The notes below the pieces were generated by a model that ran no database searches, had not been told where the DNA came from, and saw only the letters and a list, made by a program, of their open reading frames with translations. DNA of 16,145 bases from Karstenula rhodostoma CBS 690.94 (taxonomy: Eukaryota; Ascomycota; Dothideomycetes; Pleosporales; Didymosphaeriaceae), in the NCBI GenBank assembly GCA_010093485.1, contig MU001500.1, positions 49,523 through 65,667 of the forward strand, written 5' to 3'. The number at the start of each line of letters is the position of its first letter. Position 1 is the stretch's first letter. The position numbers and the translations under genes are program-made. Positions 1 through 11,394 of the stretch are shown here, one piece after another.

Positions 1-280
1 TAATAGACTTTTTAATAATATTATTTAAAAATATAATTATATAATACTAATAGTATATAAATATAATATAATATTATATAATATATATTTAAATTAGTAA
101 TAAATAAAGTTTTCTTTATATTATTAAATAATTATATAATATAAAATAAACCTTTTTAAATAAATAAAATTATATAAGGATTTCTCTATAAATCTATTAA
201 AAAATTATAATTATAGCTTTAATATTATAAAAGTTATTAAAGAATAAAGAAATTCTCTTTTATAGAGATTTTATATAAAT
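1..280. other. AT-rich non-coding DNA
   Basis: Almost pure A/T with no reading frame that stays open even when TAA/TAG are read through. The only structure seen is an imperfect inverted pair, with atttctctata near 180-190 facing tatagagatt at 261-270. No gene or RNA gene is recognised. Confidence 0.6.
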
Positions 281-350
281 CTGGCATACCTGCGCACGCC
301 TGCATATACCTGTGCACACCTATACACTCTAGATAGTATAGGCACAAATA
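281..350. repeat. Un-RIPed 10-bp minisatellite island
   Basis: This is the only stretch that keeps many CA and TG dinucleotides, more than ten in 70 bases against about nine in the rest of the window. It reads as 10-base units: tgcgcacgcc (291-300), tgcatatacc (301-310) and tgtgcacacc (311-320). A related 9-base unit tggcatacc (282-290) precedes them and a diverged unit follows at 321-330. A short tail with ggcacaa lies at 341-347. Variation between units is mainly transitions (C/T, A/G). It may have expanded or been inserted after RIP, or been too short and diverged to be a RIP target. It is also the only place with CAT (ATG on the - strand). No function is apparent. Confidence 0.8.
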
Positions 351-411
351 TATATAAATATATATATCTATATAGCTCTCCTAAAAAACTTTTTATAATA
401 TAATTAATACT

Positions 412-615
412 CTCTATTATATACTAACTAGCTAGACCTAAAGTAGTTTCTATAATCTCTCTTTACTTTTCTACTCTATAATAGAGTAATTTAGTATAAT
501 ATTTTAGATTAATATTATCTATTATATACTAATTATCTAGATCTAAAAAAATATTTTTAATATATTTTCTACTTTTACTCTATATTATAGTACTAACTAG
601 TTTAGTTATATTTAG
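412..615. repeat. Two degenerate ~105-bp direct repeats
   Basis: The stretch beginning ctctattatatactaa at 412 recurs at about 517 with a 105-base offset. The match continues through ctagacctaaa / ctagatctaaa and, further on, ttttctactctataatagag (467) against ttttctacttttactctata (567). The differences are scattered substitutions and small indels. Both units lie in non-coding AT-rich DNA. No terminal features of a known element are seen. The first unit contains a short palindrome, tactctat/atagagta, at about 472-488. Confidence 0.55.
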
Positions 616-743
616 ATATATAGTTTTATACCTCTAGATAGTCCTTTTTATACTTTCTTTTTATATTATATTAATATACTCTATATAAAATATATACTCT
701 ATATCTTAGTATAGAGTAATATAATCTATTTAAGTATAACTAA

Positions 744-1200
744 TTTTCTATTCTTAAGTATATATTTACTAATTCCCTTCCCTTATATAATAGTAACTTT
801 AATATAATAGCTTAATATAATAGCTTAGTATAATATAAAAATTCTATACTCTATCTATTAATATAGGCTTATATAGTTTTAAATAAAATCGGCTTATTAT
901 ACTATATATTTAGACTAATTAATATTACTTTATTCTATTTTCTACTATTAAGTATATATTTATATCTCTTTTACTAAAATAATAGGGAACTTACTATAAT
1001 AGCTTAATATAATATAAAAATCCCTATACTTTACCTATTAGTATAAACTAATATAGATTTATAAAAAGTTAGCTTATAATCTAATTATTATACTCTAAAT
1101 ATTAGCCTATAGTAAGATAACTTTACTCCTTTAATTATTCTATTCTTAAGTATTTCTTTACTATTTACCTTTACCCTAAGTAATAGAGAGTATAATATAA
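744..1200. repeat. Degenerate ~195-bp direct repeats
   Basis: A unit starting ttttctattcttaagtat (744) recurs at about 938 and, as a partial third copy, at about 1136, giving a period near 195 bases. The first two units share a core with ataatagcttaatataat, then a tataaaaat-tctatact segment, then a tattaatataggcttata-like segment, and end near attattata. The first unit has an extra internal copy of atagcttartataat (about 808-835). Tandem non-coding repeats of this size just outside a helicase relic would fit a subtelomeric satellite, but the family is not identified and no open frame runs through them. Confidence 0.6.
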
Positions 1201-1380
1201 CCTAATACTAATACTATATTAAATTATTTACTTTTTTAACTATCTATACTAACTAATATAAAAATATACTAATAGACCTAACCTTATAATCTATTATTTA
1301 TTATTAACTATTTTCTCTAGCCTTATATAGCTATTATATTATACTAAGCTTTTATAATACTATTTCTAATACTACTTAAC
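1201..1380. other. AT-rich spacer upstream of helicase relic
   Basis: Nothing is recognised here. The spacer lies between the 195-bp repeats and the start of the long + strand relic frame, so it would hold the former promoter. No promoter element can be assigned after RIP. Confidence 0.4.
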
Positions 1381-1704
1381 TAGACCTGGTTTACTACTTA
1401 CTCTAAATCTATAGAGCTTAAGAATACTAATTATAAAACCACGTTTAGCCTTACTACTAGCTAGTTTAAGAGTATTAAAGAATAGCTAAAGGAGTATTAC
1501 CCTATAATAAATCCTACTAACGCGTAATATAAAGGCTATAAGTCCTTTTTTTAAAGTATTTATATTATTCTAGTACTATAGAAGATCCCTATATTAAATA
1601 TTTAAAAAATCCCTAATAATATATAAAAAGTATATACCCTTTATATAATATTAAACCGGTATAGTAAGTCTAAATTTATAGTAAAGAAGACTACTCTAAT
1701 AGTT

Positions 1705-1812
1705 AAGTTTAAATTATCTATTAAGTCTAAATTATTTATTAAGTTTAAATTATCTATTAAGTCTAAATTATCTATTAAGCCTAAATTATCTATTAAATAA
1801 GAGTTATCTATT
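1705..1812 (+). repeat. Six 18-bp tandem units in helicase relic
   Basis: Units begin at 1705, 1723, 1741, 1759, 1777 and 1795. The consensus is aag-tct-aaa-tta-tct-att, encoding K-S/F/P-K-L-S-I. One unit keeps cct (Pro) at 1780-1782, and tta may descend from TCA (Ser), so the ancestral peptide was probably a Lys/Pro/Ser linker. The period is exactly six codons in the helicase frame, which supports that frame as the former coding frame. The last unit is the most diverged. Confidence 0.85.
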
Positions 1813-2460
1813 ATATAAGTATTAGTCTAGAAGAATAAATCTAAGTAAGTAGTAGTCTTAATTAAAAAATTAATTAATAAGCTAATTAATAATATATATT
1901 ATAGTTTATATAGAATTTTTATTTAGACTAAAATATACCCTTTATCTTATACCTAACTATAGTAAACTAAACTTATACTTAACTTTATATAATATAAAAT
2001 ATTAAATAAGTTAACTAAACTTAGTATTATTAATATATTTTAAATTAGTAATACTAATAGAGTATAGTAGATATTATTAGTAGAAGAAGCTAATATATTA
2101 TTTAAAACTATATAGAATTATTATATTTATATATAAGAGATAAAGAAGAAATATATTTCTATTTAAACCTATATAACTTTTAATACTATAATTTAAAAAC
2201 TTTTAGACTTTAGTTTTAGTAAAACTACTATATCCGCTATTCTATTTCTAGAGTTATTAGAAAGTAATAAAGTTAGTATAGTAATAAGAATAGAAGTAAA
2301 GTAAAGTAGAAATATACTATTACCTCTATCTTATAAATACTATTAGATAAACTTAAGAACTAGTTATCTAATTATTAAAAACTATAGAATAGGTAAAATA
2401 GAGTTTTTTATTTATTATATAGAGAATAGCTTAGTTATAAATAGTATACCTATAGGTAGC

Positions 2461-2760
2461 CTTACTATATTATCTAATAACCTTATAGGTAATAATAGTA
2501 ATAACTCTAATAGAATATATACTATTTTAAATAGTATAAATAATTAAGACTTAAATAGTTATACTTTTAGTAAGGGTTAGATTAGCCTAAATAGTAATAT
2601 TAATATATTATAATATAGTTCTAGTTTTATTTATAGTTAAGTAGTTAAAAATATTATATATACGGGTATTATTACTACTATATTACCTAGTAACCTTATA
2701 GATAATAATAATAATAACTCTAGTAAAATATATAATAATCTAGATAATATAAATAATAAA
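2461..2760 (+). repeat. 213-bp in-frame direct duplication, Asn-rich
   Basis: The segment around ccttatag at 2481 and the segment around ccttatag at 2694 match over about 80 bases at a 213-base (71-codon) offset. Both encode a TIL-x-(S)NNLI-(G/D)-NN-rich peptide followed by a run of Asn and Ser and then a LNSINN / LDNINN ending, in the same frame as the helicase relic. It is best read as an internal duplication in a low-complexity linker of the original protein. Confidence 0.7.
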
Positions 2761-5700
2761 AACCCTACTAGTAATATTATTAGTAAGTCTCTAGTTAGTA
2801 ATAGTAAGTATCCTTTTCTCTTATATACTTATAGTAATCTTAATATAGTTATAACTAATACTAAGGAAGATAACTAAAATAAAAACCTTTCTAGTAATTA
2901 TAGTTTAATTTAGTTTACTTATAATTTCTATAATAGTTATAGATTCTTTAGATTTAAAGAAGATATTAACTTTAGAGAACTAAGTACCTAGAACCTCGGC
3001 TTAAATAAGGAAAAGGCTATTTTAATTAATAGTAAATTTAAAATTAATAGTAATACCTCTCTAGTCTAGTATACCTTATATTATAAGAAAAAGTATTCCT
3101 ACTTAATTTATAATATAGAAAATAAGGAGTATCTATTTAAAAATTCTAATAGTAATTATAAGGGCTAGATAACACTATATAATAATATTAATAAAAATAA
3201 AATAATTAAATTTAAAAATAATAATTATAATAATTATAATAATATACTTCTAGTTTTCTAAATACCTAAAGAGCTTATACTAGTTAAGAAGTATATAAGG
3301 ATTTATCTAGAAATAGTATAATAAGGATTAGAAATACTCCCTTAGCTTAGTAGAGATAAACTAAGGTAGACTAATAGTATTTCCTTTAAGTACTTTAGAC
3401 TAGTAGAGGGTATTAGGATTAAACCCTACTAGATTCTCTTTATTATAGAGACCTTCTAGCTAGAGTATATAATAGTAGGTAATAGTATTTATAATAATAA
3501 ACTAGATATAGGTAAAACTATTAAGTTTATATTTAAAATAGTTATTATAAAATATTATAAGGTTAACTATACTATAGTTATATAATACTAGGCCTATAGG
3601 GACTTCTTATAGTATCTAGTACTAAATATATCTAATAAATCTATTTACCCTTTATAAAACTTATTATTAATTACCTACTAGTATATACTATATAACTATA
3701 AAACTATATATTTAAATAAAACTTTTAAAATTAGTAGTATACTAATTATTACTCTATATAGTACTCTTAATAGCTTTAAGTATAATATTTAAATACTTCT
3801 TAAGGGTGGCTAGTTCCTTAAGAGCTACCCTAGGCTTAGGTTTACTTTTAAGTTAGGTATAAAGGGTATATAAGTATTTAATAAGTAAAACTAATATAGT
3901 CTTCTTAGTACTAAGGAGGTTAGTATATATATTCGATATTATATTTAAAAATAGTTTTACCTATATAGAACTATTCTAAAGGAGAATTATATATAAATAA
4001 ATATATTTAAGATTTAATATAGGATAGTATAGTTAAATATTATTTTAGAATCTATAAAAACTAAAATTATAAAAGTTAGATTTATTAATAGTTATATACT
4101 AGCTATAGTTTCTAATCTTATTATTCTAACTATATTAGACTACTTTATAAATATCTAGGTTAAGTTTAGCTTATTAATCTAGATTAAGGGGGTTAAGATA
4201 AAATCTAATAGTAGAACTCTAGCCCTAAATACTAATTACTTAAAGGCCTATCTATATAATATATAACTCCTTATAGTTAAGTCTTTAATATAGAATAAGT
4301 TCTATAAGGGTATAAATAGTACCTAATAGTAAATAATTCTTAATTTTATTTATAATTCCTTTTATACTATATATAGTACCTACCTAATTATATAGAATAT
4401 ATCTAATATACTAACTTATTCTAACTAGATTAAATATTATATCTTTTATACTTTAGGGCTTTATTAGTCTAAGTAGGCGAGTATAAAAGGTATATACTAA
4501 GTTTTCTAATAGTTAAATCCTATATTTAGGGTAAAGATATTTAATATATTAGGGAAATTAATTATAAAGATAATTAGTAATATAAGTATAGAGCGCGATA
4601 AATTATAATAATTAGACTATTATAAAGTAATTATAAAGATAGTAGTATTTATTATACTACTTTTTATAACTATATAGTCTCTTAATACCCTTTAGTATAA
4701 TAGTAAGCCTATTATTAATATAAAAATAAAGTTAGTTTATAAAAAAATTACTATAAGGTTAAATAAAGATAAAAGATACTAGGTTATAAAGGGGGAAAAC
4801 GTACTAAATACTAAGGTTAAGTATAAGTATAAGGAGAATTATATAAAATATAGTAAGGATAAGCTTAGAATTAAGTCTATAAAAGGTAAGTAGACTAGTA
4901 TATATAACTATATTACTACTATAAATATAATAAATATAGTATAGTTAGTATATTAGTAATAGGGTAAAAAGGATAAATAAGGGAAATCTAGTAAGTTTAC
5001 TAAAAGCTATAACCTACTTAAATTCCTAGCTTTTCTATATAATTCTAATATATAGAGAAAGTTACTAGAGATATATAATATAAAGAATAATATAAAGTAA
5101 TTAATAGGGAAAGAACTCCTATATAAGATTATAAAGATAAAGTACTAGAATAGAAAGTCTAGTAAGGTTATTATAAAAACTTTATAACTAAATATTACTA
5201 AAATAGTTAATACCCTTATATCTAAAAAGTTTAGAAGGAATAATATTTATATTTATACCTCTATAGTAATAGAGAAGGAGTATAGTCTTACCCTAGATTT
5301 TTTCTAAGAAGATAAATCTAATAGTCCTTAGATTATAATATTAATATTAGAAATAGATAATATAGGATTAAATCTATAGTCTACTAATTATATTATTTTC
5401 TAGAAGCTAAATTATAATATTTAAAAGTTTAAATAGCTCTTTACTAGAGTCTATTATCGAGGTTAAATAGAAGAGGAGTACTATATATATATACTTATTA
5501 ATAATATATTATTCTTAGAGATATAACTAGACTACTAAATAGAATTAATAAAGGTATTTAAAAATATTATAAGTAGAGGTATTAATCTATATAATACTAG
5601 TATCTACTAGTAGAATAAAGAGATTTAATAATAATAGACTATAGAATAGGGTATACTAGATAGTTTTCTAGTTATTTATTAGTCTAGATTATCTCTCTTA

Positions 5701-6117
5701 TAGGTTTTTACTTATAAGGAGGGTAACTATTAACTAGAGAATATAGTATATATATAATAGCTTTAGATTTTAATTTTATAGATAGATAACTTCTTTTTAC
5801 CTAATATATTTCCTTATATTTTTACCTACCTATTTTAGAATTATATCTATTACTTAACTACCCTATCTATAACTTCCTATCTATTCTAGTAAAAGATATT
5901 AATATAACTAGTAATTAATTAAATAGCTATATAGAGAACTCGTTTAGAAATCTAGAGATAATATATTATATAAATATTATCTACTTAGTATTAGTATAGT
6001 AGAACTTTCTATTAACTTATCTCTATTTATAGAGTTTACTAGTAGTTAATAGTATTTTCTATTAGTTTATTTTAGTTTATAGAATATACTAGTATAAGGA
6101 TTTAAAAAATATTTTAT

Positions 6118-6250
6118 TTCCCCTTAGTTTATAGAATTTACTAGTATTTAATAGTATATTTTAGAAGGTTACTTTAATCTATAGAGTTTACTAGTATTAT
6201 ATAGTATTTTCTATTAGCTTATCTTAGTTTATAAAATATACTATTAACTA
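6118..6250 (+). repeat. Left inverted arm
   Basis: It runs from ccccttagtttatag to aaatatactatta and aligns almost without gaps to the reverse complement of 7150-7283. Shared blocks include tactagtatttaat, gttactttaatctat / attactttagtctat and ttattagctta. Identity is roughly 80 percent by eye, with most differences A/G or C/T, as expected of two arms mutated independently. Confidence 0.65.
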
Positions 6251-7149
6251 AAAACCTTACTAGTAACTATTAACTTTACTAAAACTATTATTAAAAATAC
6301 TAAAGTCTTTATATCTAATACTTTCTTATACTTAGTATAATAGATATTTACTTTCTATAATATAAATAGTAATACTATTAATACTATTATAAATTAATAC
6401 GAATTAGTAATAGTTTATACTAAATAGGGGGCGATATATATAGCTCTTAAAAAGGTCCTAAATCTACTATAAGGGTTATAGAGCTTAGTTTCCTTATAGG
6501 GCTAATATATTACTTAATAACTAGCTAATAAAAAATTATATTAATTAATTTCTAGTAGACTCTATAAACTAACGTAACTTAAATAACCCTAAATAAGGGC
6601 GAATCTAATAAGGAAATTAATTATTATAATACTAAGTATACTAATAATAGAAAGCTATTTACTATCTTCTACTTCTACTATTACTCCTTAAGTAAGTTAT
6701 TCTTAATATAGAAATAATATCTTTAATAAAGTTTTTTAAGGACTTATATATTATTAGGTATACTCTAGAGCCTATTAATTTAATTAAATATAATAATAAA
6801 GTAATTTAGACTTTAAGTCTAGAATAGCTTTAGTATATATTCGCTTATTAGAAGTGCTAGAAGGAGGACTAATAATAACTTAAGTACGAGTAGTCTAAAT
6901 TAGAGACTATAGCTAGAAATAATAATATAGTTAAGGATAATAATATTAAGATACTCTAGGTAATAAATTTAAAAAAGGAGTAATATAAGTAATAGAGGCC
7001 TATATAGAGTAATAAGTACTAGGTACTATAAATCTCTAGAGACTTAAAGGTTTTAATTCTAGAGGCGAAATATAGTATTCTATAAAATTATAGTAGATTC
7101 TATATACTAAGATAAGTTAATAGAAATTTATATTAAATTATAGTAGGGT

Positions 7150-7283
7150 TAAATAATAGTAGACCTTATAAACTAAGGTAAGCTAATAAAAAATCTAGTT
7201 AAATACTAATAAATTTTATAGACTAAAGTAATATTATAGATAGTATTATTAAATACTAGTAGATTTTATAAATTAAGGAGAGG
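7150..7283 (-). repeat. Right inverted arm
   Basis: This is the reverse-complement partner of 6118-6250. Read on the - strand it begins with cctccttaatttataaaatc and ends with ggtctactattatttaa. A further, more diverged unit lies just inside it at 7087-7127, mirroring the additional units outside the left arm at 6007-6115. Confidence 0.65.
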
Positions 7284-7980
7284 TAAAAATAAAAAATTAT
7301 AATACTTTATAATAGAAAATACCTTTAATCCCTTTAATTTTTAAAACTAGAGGAGTAAGGGTCGCTTATTTAGAATCTTAGTAAAGATTAAGGGCTATAG
7401 TATTTAAAATATAATAAGGAGAGTAAAAATAGTAAAAATAAAAATATATTTATACTAATTTATATACTATACTAGTAGAGTCTAGTTAATATATATATAA
7501 TATATCGTGTAAGGAAATACTATATTATAAACCTATTCTAAGTAATTATTTAAACCTAGAATTTATATTATTTTTTCCTATATTTTTATTACTCTATAGT
7601 TATTAAAATAATTACTATAAGTTTAATATAAGCTCTATTACCTTTAAGACTTAATATATTCTTATATTATATCTATTCTATCTATAGTTAAGATAGAAAG
7701 AATTTATATTTTTAATTAATAATATTATATTATTAAACTAGTAGTAATATCTATTATAATAAGCTAATTAGAAAATTACTAGTTTATAAATAACTTTAGT
7801 ATATAGAGTAAAAGTATAAATATTCTAATAGATAATAAAAAGTATATAGACTACTACTACTACTAATTAAAAAAACTCTTAAAAAAAAATTATCTATTTT
7901 TTAGGTAAAACTACTACTAGACTTAGCTATAAAATATTCTATTATACTATATAAAATTTATATTATCTCTATTAAATACT
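7284..7980. other. AT-rich spacer, no gene seen
   Basis: The stretch lies between the inverted-repeat element and the far end of the minus-strand helicase relic. No frame is readable over a useful length. It contains one of the rare TG dinucleotides (7508) and a (CTA)5 run at 7851-7865, which could derive from CCA or CTG repeats. Nothing else is recognised. Confidence 0.45.
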
Positions 7981-8668
7981 ATTTATACTCCCTACTTACT
8001 ACTTAATTAAAAATTCTAAAGTATTAAGAGCCCTTTATAACCTTAACCTAACTTACTATTAGCTTTTTCCTCTAGTACTTAGAGTATTTAATAGTATATA
8101 TATAATTTTATCTATTACCTACTAAAGGTTAACTATTCTCTAATAAAAAAAAGATACTAACTCTAGTAGTAGAAATAGTATACTCCTACTAATAAAAGGC
8201 CTTTTATATAGGGTATTACTTAGTCCTAAGGTTATATATAAAATTCTATATCTAGGTAGTATTTTATATAAATAGACTTTTAATAACTTAAATTATTTCT
8301 TTTTACTAGTATATATAGAGATATATACTATATATAAAAGGGGGTCTATAGGTAAATATTTTAGTATTACTATAGGTTTAAAATATACTACTATCTAGCT
8401 TTAACCTTAGTTAAGTTAGATCTCTACCCCTCTCTATTTTAAACTTATATACCTATCTTTACTTTTCTACTACTAGTAACTATTACTATAAATCTAATAG
8501 AAAATAGGTTTTATAAAACTATAATAGATCTAATAGTATCTAACTAATATAGTTATAAAAATATAGAAATATAAGTTATAAAAAGTATATAATAAAGTTT
8601 ACTATTTTTAATTTATTATAACTAGTTAGGGATATATATTCTAGTTATAATATCTTAATAGGGCTATA

Positions 8669-8692
8669 TACTATCTAGAATACTATCTAGAA
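8669..8692. repeat. 12-bp tandem duplication
   Basis: The sequence tactatctagaa occurs twice back to back with no mismatch, near the C-terminal end of the RecQ-type relic frame. It keeps that frame (four codons per unit, read on the minus strand as a repeated SRxY pattern). Confidence 0.65.
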
Positions 8693-10811
8693 ATTCTATA
8701 GTATATATTAATATTAGTATATAGTATAGTTATTTTATCTATTAAGGAATATACTATTTTTATCTTACTAGTAATTATATAGATATAGTAGAAGTAGATA
8801 TAAATAGTAATAGTATAGTAGGGTTTTATTATTTATTTAGTTATATAATAAGCGAGTATAGTTACCCTATAGTAGGCCTCTATAGAACCCTTTAGTATAG
8901 TTAAAAGATTAGCCTACTATAAAATATATAGAGTAGAAATTTATATACTAGTAGTAAACTATATAATAGATTTATTTAAGTATTTCTTCTATATTATAAA
9001 TATATTAGATTACTTTATTATATATATCCTTATATTTTTAAATTATATATACTACCTTTATCCTTATATTAGTAGGGGTAAGTACTAGGGAAGGAAAACT
9101 AGGTCCTATTTACTATATTAGTAGTACTATAATATAAGGAGAAAGAGGAAAGGAAAAGGTTTTTATATATATTTACTATAGAGTAGGCTATTATATTTAC
9201 TTAAAATAGAAGAGGTAGTAATAGAGGCTATATATATATATACTAATAGTAGAATAAAAGTAAATAAAGGTATTAATATAAAGGAAAGTATAGCTTATAA
9301 AAGAGTTATAGCTTATATAAATAAAGGGATATATATTAGAAGAAAGGTTAGTATTAATATCTAGACTAATAAGGATATATTAGATATATTAGCTCTAAAC
9401 CTATATAATAGGGTACTTAGAATAGAGGGAGTATAAAAGTTATATAGAAACTTTCTAGATTTATATATAATATAGTTTATTTACCTATTAAAATATTAGT
9501 TAAATATAATATAGATATAGATAGGTCTATTAGAATTTAGAAATATTATTTTATCTATAATCTACCTTATATAGTTATTAAATTTACCTATATAGGTATA
9601 TATATTATTACTATATATAATATAGATAATAGCTAGCTTTTTATTATATCCTATCTATTTAAACTCCTATCTCTAGTTAATACTATTATTAGGTATTCTA
9701 AAATAGATAATTATATTTATATTAACGAGATTAGCCCTAGTAATAAGTATACTTATAGTAAAAATAATACCTTTTTTATACTTATTAAATATATTTTATA
9801 CTACCTTCTTTTTCTTAGCTATTATTTTTTTATAGTATATAAATAACTTTTTATATTTATCTATATTAGTATAGAGGTCCTTATAGGTTATATAACTACT
9901 AATAAAGATAATAATTTTATAGTATTACTATAGCTTATACTAGATATAGAATACTATTATTAATATTATAGCCTACTTCTCTATTAGTTTAATAGCTTAA
10001 TAGAATAAATTAGAGTAGATAGTAGACTCCTATATAACCTCTATATACTTATTAAGTACTAGTATATTATATATCTATACTTACTAGTTAAATAGAATAG
10101 TAACTAAGAGTAGAAGTATTAGTATACTAAATTAGTCTAGAGTATAGAGGTTAAATAGATTTTTATAATACTAGTAGTTAGGGAGTAGAATATAGTAATA
10201 TTTATTTAGTATTAAATATTTTAGTTTACTATTTATATACTACTAGTATATAAAGTCTTTAAAGGTATCTATATTAATATATTTAGGTATAGTAATAATA
10301 ATATATATAGATTTATAAAACTACTTTATTTTAAATATACTAATATAGATTTTTAACTTATAATACTTACTTATAATATTATTCTATATAGTAATAAGTA
10401 GAATAATAACTATAATTTATCTATAGTTATTTTTTAGAGTAGTAGTAAATAATAGGTATTTATTTATTTTATTAGTACTAGTAGGTATAATATAGGCTAC
10501 TATATTAACCCCCTTAAATAGTAAAACTAGTACTTACTTACTTTTTAACTATAATACCTAATCTTTAGAAATATTATTACTAAATAACTTATATATATTT
10601 ACTAAGTTATATAAAATAATATATTCTATTAACTAGTCTATATTATTATTACTATCTTTTTTTTCTTTCTCTCTAGTATTCCCTTATATATTAAAGTTAC
10701 TCGCGTTAAAGTTAAGATAGCTATACTACTTATAGAAGATATATATATAGGTATTAGATTAACTATAACTAAATATTTATATAAAGATATACTATATTTC
10801 TTTAGTATATA

Positions 10812-10829
10812 CTACTACTATAGTAGTAG
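10812..10829. repeat. 18-bp perfect palindrome
   Basis: The sequence ctactacta is followed directly by tagtagtag, with no spacer. It lies inside the minus-strand RecQ-type relic, where it encodes a Thr/Ile/Val-rich stretch. Since CTA/TAG are strongly enriched by RIP, chance is a likely explanation. Confidence 0.6.
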
Positions 10830-11394
10830 ATATATATTTTATCTATACCTTATAATCTTTCTTATACTTTTTTTTTTAGGCTATTTTTATCTATTTTTCT
10901 ATTAGTATCTTTATACTATAGAGTAGAAATACCTTTTTATCCTATTAATATTAGAAGGTAATTATTAAATACTAGAGTATTAATATATTAATATCTAGCC
11001 CTATAATCTATTATATTATATAATTAAGAAGTATAGTAAATTACTAACTATTTTTCTACCTATACTCTACCTTATTACTCTAGAGATAGTAGCTATATAT
11101 ATAATAGTAGTATAATACTACTAGACTATTAGTAGATATAATTATAGTAATAAGCTAGTAGAATAGATAAACAAGCTATATATACTAGATAAAAAGGGAG
11201 CTAATATATTATAAAAGGTAATAATATATTATATAAATAGTTTTATCTTTATTATAATCCTTATAGTAGTAAGGTATAACTATAATAAGGTCTAGAAATA
11301 GAAATAAATTACTAGTACTATTAGTAAATAAGTTTTTAGATATAATACTTAATAGTTTTATTAGATATATAGGCTATCTACTAGTAAAGTAAAT

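Larger units (their letters stand above)
1381..6005 (+). pseudogene. RIP-killed SNF2-family helicase relic
   Basis: One frame (codons starting at 1381) stays readable for about 1,500 codons if TAA/TAG are read as former Gln or Trp. The ends are approximate because ATG is gone. The N-terminal half is rich in Lys, Asn and Ser and holds an 18-bp tandem repeat and a 213-bp duplication. The helicase part starts with KPYQ at 3421-3432, as at the start of SNF2 ATPase domains. Next comes LDIGKT at 3502-3519, a Walker A-like motif I with GKT intact. The C-terminal lobe is clearest: a YTS...EKE...LDFF block (about 5251-5310), GLNL(stop)STN at 5365-5388 (motif V) and RVYYRG(stop) at 5446-5466 (motif VI, both Arg retained). 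SNF2 proteins use ATP to translocate on DNA and remodel chromatin or assist repair. I could not place motif II (DEAH) with confidence. Subfamily is unassigned; Rad5/Rad16-like is possible. The family call rests mainly on motifs I, V and VI. It points towards the RecQ-type relic. Confidence 0.7.
6007..7283. mobile_element. Inverted-repeat element, possible transposon remnant
   Basis: The left end carries about five tandem units of roughly 45-60 bases (6007-6250), each with a tagtttatagaatttactagta-like core. The right end (7087-7283) carries about four units that are reverse complements of these, for example ctaaggtaagctaataaaaa at 7173 against ttctattagcttatcttag at 6209. The best-aligned arms are 6118-6250 and 7150-7283. 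The roughly 900 bases between hold one further right-type unit (about 6518-6575) and a weak Q-readable stretch (about 6601-7080, codons from 6601) that I cannot identify. The structure sits immediately 3' of the SNF2-like relic. It may be a short DNA transposon with subterminal repeats or a palindromic rearrangement. No target-site duplication could be defined. Confidence 0.5.

Noticed and set aside
4000..4300. A DEAH box in the SNF2-like relic
   Set aside because: A candidate near 4081-4095 (FINSY-like) lacks one position, and the TGTP-like motif after it does not fit cleanly, so I did not assign motif II.
1381..5900. Ciliate-like genetic code with TAA/TAG as glutamine
   Set aside because: The stops do behave like Gln, but CAA/CAG, His codons and ATG are missing too, and CA/TG is depleted on both strands and in non-coding DNA. 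Mutation of CpA explains all of this; a code change does not.
10812..10829. Operator-like palindrome
   Set aside because: CTA and TAG are among the commonest words in this sequence, so short palindromes built from them are expected by chance.
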